A stretch of 64,000 nucleotides of DNA from Diabrotica undecimpunctata (taxonomy: Eukaryota; Arthropoda; Insecta; Coleoptera; Chrysomelidae). Location: assembly GCF_040954645.1 (NCBI RefSeq), contig NC_092806.1, positions 116,170,458 to 116,234,457 on the forward strand, written 5' to 3'. A model generated the notes under the pieces. The model searched no databases. It was not told the DNA's origin and was given only the letters and a program-made list of their open reading frames with translations. Positions 55,204 to 64,000 of the stretch are shown piece by piece (position 1 is the stretch's first letter; each line of letters starts with the position of its first letter). The position numbers were made by a program, and so were the translations under genes.

Positions 55204-57125
55204 AGATACATACCACGGAGCTTTACTTATAACATGCAGTATTTTGGATTGGAATGTTTGAAGTATCTTCGTATTTTAAGGTTTACTACAGCCCCATAGT
55301 TATATTCCATATGCCCAAACTGGTATAAGTATAGCTTTGTACAGAAGCAGTTTATTTTCAAGAGATAACTGAAACCTTTTGTTAAATAGATAATCCATAT
55401 TTTTTAGTTTAAGATCTAGTTGTTTCCGTTTAGTTTTAATGTGCGTTGTTCATGTAAGTTTTTCATCCAGGTGCAATCCCAAGTATTTGACAACTGGTTT
55501 TGTAGGAATGGGAGTATTATTAATATAAACTTGTGGACATGTAGATTGTCTTGTTTGGAAAAGTAATTTGTACTGATTTGCTAGTATTAATACTGATCTT
55601 CCATCGCTTAAGCCAGTTTTGTAATTGATTTAACTGATTTTGTATTTTTTGTGATGCTACATTAGGGTCGATATCCACTGCCAAGATTCCCGTGTCATCG
55701 GCAAATGTAGCTAAGAAGGTATCATTGCTGGTTGGAACGTCTGCTGTAAATATCAGATACAGAAATGGGCCCAACTCTTCAATTTTGACTTGAAAATGAC
55801 AGTCAGTAAGATATGATTTTAGTATAAAGTATAGTTGATCTGTTGTGTAATTTCAGTTTGTAGACGAGACCTTTATGCCATACTCTATCAAATGCCTGTT
55901 GTATATCAAGAAACACTCCAGCTCAAAACTTTTTCTCTTCGAGAGTTGTTTTAATTATATTTACCATTCTGTGGCATTGTTGGATAGTTGAGTGTTTATG
56001 TCTAAATCCGAATTGGTGTTATGTTATAATTTCGTTTATGGGAACAACTTGCTCGATTTTATGTAATAATAGCCTTTCTAATACTTTCGACATTATTGGG
56101 AGTAGGCTTGTAGGGCGATATAAATTTGCTTGCGTTGCGGGCTTACTAGGTTTCGGAATCATAGTAACTTGAGCAAATTTCCATTGTATTGGAAAGTATC
56201 GAAGACGTACTGTTGTATATTATTGTTAATAACACCACTGTTTTTCTCGGTAGCTTCTGAAGTAATTCTCCTGTTATCAAATCATATCCAGGAGCTTTCT
56301 TAGGATTCAGCATTTTTATTTGTTGTCGAACCTCTGTCGGAGTAAATGTTGTCAGAGGAAGAGATAGTTGATATGGAGTTTCGAGATACATTCTTATATC
56401 ATTATCTTCATCGTTCTTAGTATCTGGTGCTGCGAATGCAGTTGCAAGATGCTCTGCGAATACTGTTTTTTCTGCGCTTGTGCGGGCCCAGATCATATCT
56501 ATTTTTCTTAAAGGTGAATTTGTTATTATCGGTTGTTTAAATTTTTTTGTAGCTTTCCATATAGAGCGGTCTTCATGTGAGAGGTTCGAAACATAAAACT
56601 GGAAAGAGTCGTTTTTTCTTCATGTAATGCTCTATTTAGTCTATGACTTATCCTGTTAAGGTACGTTTTATTTAGTGGATTTCTTGTTTGTTGCTATATG
56701 CGTCGAGCTCTTCTTTCTTCTGCTACAAGTTCTCTTATATGGAGGGGGATATTATGGTTTTCTTGCACGCTTCTTTGGCGCTGTGGTGTTGCTTCCCATC
56801 CTGTTGTTTGTAAAACTGTTGTAAAATAGTCTACTGCTTTCTTTACATCTTGGTTTTTTTATCCTAATATCTAGTCTAATCTTTGTATTTACAGAATTCT
56901 GAAAAACATCCCAGTTTGTTTCTTTAGTTGTGAGTTTGGATGGTAGTGTTTTCCATATTATATGTGTACTTAAAGTTATTATTATTGTACTGTGATCTGA
57001 TGATAAATCGAAGTTTGACTCTATTGCACTATGGATGTCAGATATCCCTTTTGTTACAGCAAAATCTACCAAATCTGGAATTTTGATGGCATCCGTAGGC
57101 CAGTATGTAGGTTCTCCCGTAGATA

Positions 57126-57294
57126 CAGTAGCGCACCTAGAATTTGCTTCTGGGGGGGGTTTGGTTGGTCACCGAAATATTTTTTATGATGCTACCTCCA
57201 TTTTGAGTCGTTAAAATGTGTGAGTAATGTCGGAATAGGGTCCGGGGGGGGGGGTTACACGCCCAAACCCCCCCCCCCCCTGGGTGCGCCACTG
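57126..57294. mobile_element. hAT-type MITE with G and C tracts, 169 bp
   Basis: Flanked by CGTAGATA at 57118-57125 and 57295-57302, an 8-bp duplication. Ends are inverted repeats: CAGTAGCGCACCTAG at the left and CTGGGTGCGCCACTG at the right. Just inside lie homopolymer runs of G (8 and 11) and C (13). It interrupts the Jockey endonuclease between LRYLST and GEPTYW. A related end fragment is at 44440-44511. Confidence 0.92.
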
Positions 57295-57803
57295 CGTAGA
57301 TAAGTATCTTAAGTTATTTTGTTGGATGATATTCATTAATACTCGACCTTTAGGCGTGATTAATCTGGAACCCCATGTGGTGTGTTTGGCATTCCAGTCT
57401 CCTGCTACTATGAATTTGGATCCAAAAGTTTGTATGAAATCATGATACTCCTTACTTGAAATTGGATGTCTAGGTGGGCTGTAGACTGATGATACAGTGA
57501 GGGAGGTGTTTGTTTCGATTTTAATGATTGCTGCTTGAATTTTTTCCGTAATATAAGGTTGGACTACATAGTGTTTAATTTTTGATTTAATAATAACGGC
57601 AGAACATGCATGTGCTCCTCCGTCTGGTTGGTTTGCATAATACACAGTATAGTAAGGTATCTTAATAACCGTTCTTTGTGTGGCATGGCTTTCAGATATT
57701 AATAGAATGTCTATATTATACATTTTTAAAAACAGTGATATCTCTAGTATATGGTTTGAAATGCCATTAGCATTTTACCACGCAATTCGTAGTGACTTGA
57801 AAG

Positions 57804-59200
57804 CTATTTTGTTATTTTGTTAATGACTGTAGTTAACATGGTTAAAATCATGCTATTTTGGTTTAAGAGTTGAGAGAACATATTTTTGAATTCGTTTAGG
57901 AAATTTGATAGTTTATCTGCTAATTCATTGTTGTTATTTTTGTTATCTGCATTTATGTTTCCAATGGTAGGTACCATCTCTATAACTGATTCTGTTGAAA
58001 TTATGAGCATGATGTTGGGTAGGTATATTTACATTGCGATTGTTGACAGGATTTTGAGTGGCGATTTGTTTTGATTTGTCATGGTATCTGACATTTAGTA
58101 GTTCACGATAAACAGAATATCCTCTGTAATTAGAAGATGATTAGAAGGATGGTCTCCGTTGCAGTTAATGCAAGTTGCTGGCGTGTTTTTTGGTTTCTTG
58201 CATTTCTTTGTGTTGTATAATCCAGCGCCGCATTTTACACAATTATATGGTTTTGCACAGTACGTTTTAGTGTGACCATATTCTTGACATCGTGTACATT
58301 GTGGTATATTTCTTTTAATTCTCGGTAGTTCTACCCTTATTTTACAATGTTGTATATACTGTAGTTCAAATATTTCTTTGTTGTTCGTTTGAGGCTCGAG
58401 GTCCACAAAAAATAATAGTAATTATTTTTATTTTATTTCATCTATCGGAAAGGAATGATGTAGATCTCGAATAACTGCTCTGTATTCTCTGTCTTCCTTA
58501 GGTTGGTATGTATGGTGGACGATATTTTCCTCTCGTACGTTATTAGTTTTCTGTAGGATTTAGGTGTCTTTGATAAAAATTTTATTGTGTTGTTTGTTAA
58601 GGCTTTAGTAAAGTAAGTTTTTAGTTCTACTGCTTCAGCTAAATTATCTATCATTTTACTATAGTCATTCACGCCATATATAAAAATTCTAGGTTTTGAG
58701 ATTGGTGGATACGGATTCATATCATTTACGGAGTTTTCCTGTGGAAGTGGCTGAAACCTATTTGAGAGTGTAATTGGAGCTTCTTCTTCTTTTGAATCTT
58801 GACATTTAAGCCTTTTTCTTTTTGATCTTATTGTTTTCCATGGATGTTTATTATTTTGAGAGTCTCCATGTTCTTCATCTGACATCGAATCATATTCATT
58901 CTGTGTTTCTGGATTGTTTTTTAAGTTTAAGGTAGCTTGAGAGTTTGATGTAGAATGAGAAAAGTTGGTTTGCTGGGCAACTATTTTCTGTACCTGATAT
59001 TGTTGTTGATAATTATCAAAAGGTATCATTTGGTTGACTGTTACTTGATTTGAGCACAATGGTGGATCTTGAGTATTTATCTAACTTACTTGGTAATACG
59101 GATGTATTAGGTTTGTAGGCTTGTTCTACATTACAGTTGGAAACTGCACTGTAGGGTACTGAAAATCACTTGATCCTGGTACGTTCCCTGTTGGAAACAT
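57804..59200 (-). pseudogene. Jockey ORF1 (gag-like, zinc knuckles)
   Basis: ATG at 59200 (MFPTGNVPGSSDFQYPT). A Gln/Asn-rich low-complexity part follows, then a PRE_C2HC-like region (KPRIFIYGVNDYSKMIDNLA ... KLITYERK). Three CCHC knuckles come next (CTRCQEYGHTKTYC, CVKCGAGLYNTKKC, CINCNGDHPSNH; the second has Tyr where His is expected). The end is a hydrophobic/heptad segment (LLNQNSMILTMLTTVINKI). Stops and shifts near 59115-59080, 58425 and 58090-58010 break the frame. It would bind RNA as the ORF1p of the element. Confidence 0.85.
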
Positions 59201-60599
59201 TTTCACTTCACTTAGAGATCACTTTTATTTCACATTGACTGGATAAATGACAATTTATTTATTTACCAATAATCAATTTAAATATACCAAATCTCGAGAA
59301 GATTATTAATTAGTTAGCACAATTACAATATCTTCGAAAAACCGAAAAAATTAATATTTTTCCGGGAGAATCCCAAAATTCGCATTAAACTTTGTTTTAT
59401 GTTTTTCGTATAATGGTATCTCATTTTCGACGTTTAGGTATTTATTTATTTAGCAAAATGAGAAAAATTCAAATAACTGTCAAACAAAATGAAATAAATC
59501 CACTGATATGGAGCAAAATTATGTTTAAGCAAATTAAAAAAAACAAAATGAAAGCTTTTGAAAATTGTAAATTCTGAAATTAAAATAAAAATAAATTAAA
59601 CTTTCTGTCAGAAAAACTTTTATTATAACACTGTTATTTAAAATTAATATATCAAAATGTTGATTTTTTTTTATTACTTTTGCAATCCGTCATTGACCAA
59701 TAAGTACCTACATATATATCTGAACCAAAAATGGGCTATTTTTATTATTGATCATTTACATAGACTTAAAAATATATTTTTCTACCTAATACACCCACCG
59801 ATTTTCCCCTACTAACCATTAAAGAATTACAAACATAAAAAGTTGGAAAATATACAACATAAACAATTGATTGATGCTTCATTATCGTCTGGATCGAAAA
59901 TTTTACTTACACAGCCAAAAAAAGGTCTCATTAGTACCTATAAGTAGTGAGTGGTTCCTGTAAATAACGAAAACATCAAATAACCAATAAAAAATAAAAA
60001 TAGATTGTAGGGAAGATTATAATAAATTATACATATTATAATCTGAAAAAAGGCTGTGCAGATACACCTATTTATATTTTAGTATACTATCCCTACACAA
60101 AATATAGAAAACTACACAATAGACTCTAACCGTAATTAATAATCTGCCAGATAGATAACTTATACATTGAGAAAAATTAAAAGTTTAAAATTTGTAAATC
60201 ACTTTGATCATGTAATAAATACATTGCCGATTTGAAAATATTTTTTAAATATAACCAGCTATGCATTTAACTTTATTAAGAAAATGTGTATACATATTAA
60301 ATAAACATGGATTTTAAAATTCCCAACCGGAAATAGAATGTAGTTTGTTTAATTCATTTATGTTGGCAGTACAAGACATGTCAGTAGATAACAGTCGAGA
60401 AATATATAAAACTTAAGTAAAACTAACATATTTTATAACAGTATATTCATTTTTCAATTTTTTAAAAATGAAAAACACTTTTTCGATATCTTTTATGGAG
60501 TTTTTCACAAACTCTTGACAATAAAATTGATTTTTATACCCTCAACGACTATTCAGTTTACACGATCTTAGCCGATCTTGCCAATGTTCATGATCGTCC
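59201..60599. other. AT-rich intergenic DNA
   Basis: Its first part should include the Jockey 5' UTR/promoter. The rest shows no gene; the 61-codon frame at 59392 is Lys/Asn-rich and unremarkable. Confidence 0.35.
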
Positions 60600-60750
60600 A
60601 CGTCCCACTGTCGCTGTCGCTGTCAGTGCCCTTTACAAACAACAGTGAGGCAGTGACATTTTTTACATAAATTTTCGCAACGTTCTTTAGGGTGCACTCC
60701 TAGTTAATTAATAGTTTCTTTTTACAACCGTCTACATTTTACTTCTAAGG
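60600..60750 (+). promoter_or_regulatory. Possible non-coding first exon
   Basis: A GC-richer patch (CTGTCGCTGTCGCTGTCAGTG near 60608 onward) in very AT-rich DNA is followed by TTCTAAGG|GTAAGTAG at 60750/60751, a near-consensus 5' splice site. There is no ATG-led frame of note. It could be the 5' UTR exon of a host gene lying to the right. Speculative. Confidence 0.3.
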
Positions 60751-62798
60751 GTAAGTAGATAAATTTAGTTTATAATTATGTGTTAGCATTTTCACGCTTT
60801 CTAGAATATCTGCACCATGCATTTTTTACTTTGCCCATTATGCGTCATGTCTATTCTTTGAAATTTACCGTTTCTTTTTGGTTTATACTCTTGGTGTTAA
60901 TTAATCATATCAAGTAGTCATTAATTTAAGGTTTTATATTGATTTTTTGTTCATTTTAAGCGTTTTTAAAGTAGTGTTTGGCTGTTTGTGTGATAAACAT
61001 GTCAGCTTGTTCAAACAAATTGTTGGAAATCGCTTCCTGGATATTCACAAGGCTTTTTAGAATTAATTATAGTAGTTTAACTTTTTTATTATAATGGTTA
61101 ACATTATTTTTCAATTTACGACTATTTTAAGTGTTGTATTTCTTTGTTATAATATCTACAGACGTCATCTTCAACAAAAAAGTATAGAATATAAAAGTAA
61201 GACAAAGGTATAATTCCTTCATCCGCAGGTCATAAATTGTTCACATTCTTGGCATTGTAAGGACCTTGGCTAGATAGTTATAAGTATAATGGTGGTCTGT
61301 AGCATTAACGTTGATTTTAAACTTTACTTACGGTCATTCCACGGTCGCTGACCCTGGGGTGGAAGCCTTTGTTCATTAACCAAAACGTACTGTCTCACCT
61401 GTATTCGAGATTCCAGGAATTTACCAAAATATTTATCTCACAAAAGAGCTATTGATTAGACGTTCTGGGAATTTTATTTTTAAGATTCAAGTTCATAATT
61501 ATTGTTTTTTTGAAATTTTCGTGAGTCACAGTGTGTCGCAATTTATCAAACAAATGCAATTTTAGAAATTTGGAAAATACCCGCATTGTGTTTAATAATT
61601 TATCAAATATTTTGAATAGTAAGTTTTTACCTAAATTATCTTTGTATATATTTAATTTTTATATTATTGTTCAACCATCTTTCATAATTGTTCAGACGAT
61701 TTTAATTATTTGGGGTAATTGTTTTATCTTATAGATTTATTTCAACCAATATTTTGCTGTGTGCATAAGATGAGGACAAGTGTTCCCAAAGGGTAATCTT
61801 TTGCCCTAAGCTGATTATCATTGACAAAATTATTACTTTTAATTCATTATTGGGTTTTGAAATATGCCACATGTTTATCTGAATGAAAATTTGGATATAA
61901 ATAAGAATACTGTTCTGAACTGGTTTAATTTTTGCTTAAAAACTTGAAGACTTAAAAAAAATTGTAAGGAAATAGGTGGATTTGGTTATTAAAAAAGTAT
62001 AATTGGGTTTGTTTAGACCATTTGGCATTTGGGGCATACCAAATGAAAAGTCACAATAATTCACATTGCATCTTTGCTAGTTTATGTGGCAGTCAATTGG
62101 ACAAAGGGCACATTTTTCAACACATTTAACATTTCATTTATCCATAGCAAATTTATGTAGCTACGAACCTCAAAAGAACAGTAGCGAAATGATAGTCCAA
62201 TAATATAGTACAGACTGAGATATTGAAAACTAAATGGACAGAAGTTAATCAGGTAAGTCATGTAATGCAAAGAGATGGACAAAAAAAGGGACAAACCAGT
62301 TGAAGAGATTAGACTGCTTGCAAAGAATATAAAATCAGTGACTGCACAGATAAACAGCACCTATTTATTATTTTTATTAGAAATTAACCACGATTTGAGT
62401 TGAAAATACTTTTTTTATGATTGCATTTCTACTTCGGAAATCATTCCTAAAATAAAAATTAATTATTATCATATTAAATTATGTTTCTGTCTTTTGGGGT
62501 AAATTCTGTGAATGTTCTGTATTTTTTATTATGTGTAAGCTGTTTTTCTTCACATTCCTTATGGGATTGTTTCTTTGTTTCCTTGACCCTATCAGATCTT
62601 ATTCTACTTCTTTTTTGTTTTTGGAGATTACTACTCGTTTTTGTTTTTGTATTGATATGTAAGAAAACATGAACATTTACAAATACAGATCAAGTTACAT
62701 GGATAATATATGAGAGAGGGAGAAATATATTTTATTGATACTATGTACTAAAAGGCCATCAACTGAAGTCTTTCAGTATAGATACATTAAATTATTTT
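60751..62798. other. AT-rich DNA, possibly intron
   Basis: No gene or element recognised. T-rich plus-strand frames (62481-62672) and their complements lack motifs. Confidence 0.35.
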
Positions 62799-62802
62799 TT
62801 AA

Positions 62803-63830
62803 CCCTTTGTGGTTCGAACGCAATGACAAGTAAAGTGACATACAACTCGTTGGCATGTATTACATGCCTACTGAACTATGTGTCACTGTTTATGAAAGTA
62901 CACTGAGGTTGTCTTGGCCATTTAATCAATTCAACATTTCAAATGATATTTAAAATTGCTCGTATCTTTTTTTCTATTTATTGTAAAGAATTCATATTTG
63001 GTAGAACTGAACAAAACATGTTAAACAAGCTACAGTTGAGTTTAAAATTGAATGATCTGTTAATTAAACTCTCACTTGGTTCAAATAAAATTCATGTTTT
63101 TATATTACAGTTTATTGTTAAATCTTATTAGCATATTTTAAATGCAAACATAAATTAAATTTAAGTTAAACTTTATTACAGACTAGTGTATATATTCTTT
63201 ATAAAAAATAATCTATTTTTCAGTTATAGTCTTGCAATGTATGGTATTTTTGAAAACAATTGTTGGGGTGTAAAGCAGGACATTCTGGGCACTTCATACA
63301 GAAGTAGATAGACGAAAAACTTTTAAATTTCAGTTGATTGTTCTATGGTTCCCAAAAATCAACATCTGTAACAGTTATATTTTCAGCTGAACCATCCGAT
63401 TCTAAAATTACCTCAAGAAACATCTCATCTTCAGACAAGTCTGAATCTACTTCATTTTCTATTATATGATCTGTATCCTAGTCTTCACCTTAGTCAGATA
63501 CTAGGGCTTCTCACTCTACCTGAGTTACATAATTTCTTTTACTCATGTTAAAAAATATTAACACAATCTTTAGAAAATCAAAAGAACACGAAATAAGCAC
63601 TTCTCTTTAATTGAAATGGAAGTACATATGTATAGCACCTGCATGGTCAAACATAAGCGCATTTGAAATAATTAACAGGATTTGCTGAAAAACTGATATA
63701 GGTGATTCTCAACCGAAATCTACTGAATAATTCAAATATCTCTTTAAAATTTTCATCTATTGAATGATACGGAAGTTAGAAGACTTTATATTTACGGCAT
63801 GCCAGAGATGCCAATGACAAAGGTCTTCCG
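62803..63830. mobile_element. Deleted piggyBac-like element (tentative)
   Basis: The left end reads TTAA followed by CCCTTTGTGG (TTAA at 62799-62802), the usual piggyBac start. A subterminal inverted repeat GGCATG...CATGCC (about 62852) has a counterpart GGCATG...GATGCC near 63797, followed by an outward ATGACAAAGG. The right-hand TTAA is not conserved. The inside has a frame resembling the acidic N-terminus of a piggyBac transposase. Confidence 0.45.
63343..63546 (-). pseudogene. N-terminal scrap of a piggyBac-like transposase
   Basis: 67 codons from ATG at 63546, with three in-frame stops, ending in TAG. It reads MSKRNYVTQVE, then an acidic stretch (ENEVDSDLSEDEMF) and DVDFWEP. Many PGBD-type proteins begin with such an acidic, Ser/Asp-rich region. 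The catalytic domain is absent. Confidence 0.45.
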
Positions 63831-64000
63831 CACATGAAGCTACTAAAAAGAAACTAAACTAGTTGGTAACTAGAATTACCAACTGTTTACTAACTGTGAC
63901 TCGCACAGTAAGCTACTGAAAATTAATAGAAACGAGTCACTTCTTGCCTGTATGAGTAGCTTTGTTATAGGGTGTTTAAATTTTAACCTTTATATTATAT
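63831..64000. other. Window end, no feature
   Basis: AT-rich DNA with a short palindromic block (TAGTTGGTAACTAGAATTACCAACTG, stem TTGGTAA/TTACCAA near 63863-63881) and nothing else recognised. Confidence 0.35.

Larger units (their letters stand above)
51980..57795 (-). pseudogene. Jockey ORF2 (endonuclease and RT)
   Basis: Begins near 57795 with NANGISNHILEI and YNIDILLISESHAT (APE endonuclease). It continues with FIVAGDWNAKHTTWGSRL, breaks at the MITE, then SDHSTIIITL (57010) with the catalytic S-D-H. RT: MLNPKKAPGYDLITGELLQ (about 56310), FATFADDTGILA (55700-55680, A-D-D). The thumb leads into APWYVS at the LOA junction (55204). It finishes on the other side of that element with LDIPLLKEVIKNHSIKY and RRMKRVWSEDVPQ, stop at 51980. 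There are several frameshifts. Confidence 0.88.
51870..59200 (-). mobile_element. Jockey element, interrupted twice
   Basis: Minus-strand non-LTR element with ORF1 (gag-like), ORF2 (endonuclease and RT) and an A-rich 3' end with AATAAAA near 51870. It can be traced as one unit because its reading continues on both sides of an LOA/R1-like element (52172-55203) and a hAT MITE (57126-57294). Without the insertions it would be roughly 4.1 kb, about normal for Jockey. Confidence 0.88.

Noticed and set aside
1..64000. CRISPR arrays, operons, tRNA or rRNA genes
   Set aside because: No regularly spaced short repeats, no compact same-strand gene clusters, and no cloverleaf or rRNA core sequence were noticed. 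The tandem repeats present are long units or coding minisatellites.

Overview
The window looks like intergenic and intronic DNA of an insect with a large, AT-rich, transposon-dense genome, possibly a leaf beetle or another beetle. The species call is inference. It rests on the mix of elements: RTE-like, Jockey and LOA/R1-like non-LTR elements, Ty3/gypsy, Tc1, DD82E, piggyBac, PIF/Harbinger and hAT. There is no bacterial-type gene organisation. Almost every recognisable coding stretch belongs to a transposable element, mostly broken. The only good host-gene candidate is one first coding exon at 39,004-38,797 on the minus strand, resembling class-V aminotransferase/cysteine-desulfurase-like proteins.

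Layout. 1-5 kb: RTE-like relics flanking a 342-bp hAT MITE with an 8-bp target duplication. 6.5-7.9 kb: a nearly intact DD82E (Sailor-type) transposase with only two in-frame stops. 8.7-10.2 kb: an RTE-like RT tail split by a 1.06-kb GC-richer insertion of unknown nature. 13.4-14.9 kb: a 1.58-kb foldback that is almost all inverted repeat. 17.3-18.4 kb: a tandem array of a 397-bp unit carrying a type I hammerhead ribozyme on the minus strand, inserted as a block between 13-bp direct repeats. 18.6-21 kb: non-LTR scraps. 22.0-24.8 kb: a piggyBac transposase pseudogene split by an antisense RTE-like element. 26.5-32.7 kb: two RTE-like relics, a second DD82E scrap and a second copy of a repeat also seen at 12.2 kb. 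33.55-35.14 kb: a Tc1 element with perfect ends and a dead transposase. 35.8-36.6 kb: a TIR MITE. 38.8-39.3 kb: the host exon and its probable promoter. 40.55-41.27 kb: a deleted PIF/Harbinger element keeping the starts of both of its genes. 41.5-44.8 kb: an RTE-like element containing a second RTE-like element between 13-bp target duplications.

45.16-51.66 kb is the youngest large unit, a Ty3/gypsy-type LTR retrotransposon on the minus strand. It has 447-bp LTRs differing at 4 sites, a 4-bp ATAC duplication, PBS and PPT, a gag with an N-terminal SAP-like motif and 11-residue coiled-coil repeats, and a pol with PR, RT, RNase H and IN. Where env would sit there is an open frame resembling a TARG1/OARD1-type macrodomain. 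51.9-59.2 kb is a minus-strand Jockey element. A plus-strand LOA/R1-like element (15-bp target duplication) and a 169-bp hAT MITE (8-bp duplication) are inserted into it. 59.2-64 kb is AT-rich, with a possible non-coding first exon at 60.75 kb and a deleted piggyBac-like element near the end.

The genes do not form one pathway. The value of the window lies in datable nested insertions, the ribozyme-bearing tandem array and the accessory ORF of the LTR element. All assignments come from reading the sequence and recalled family motifs. No searches or folding programs were run.
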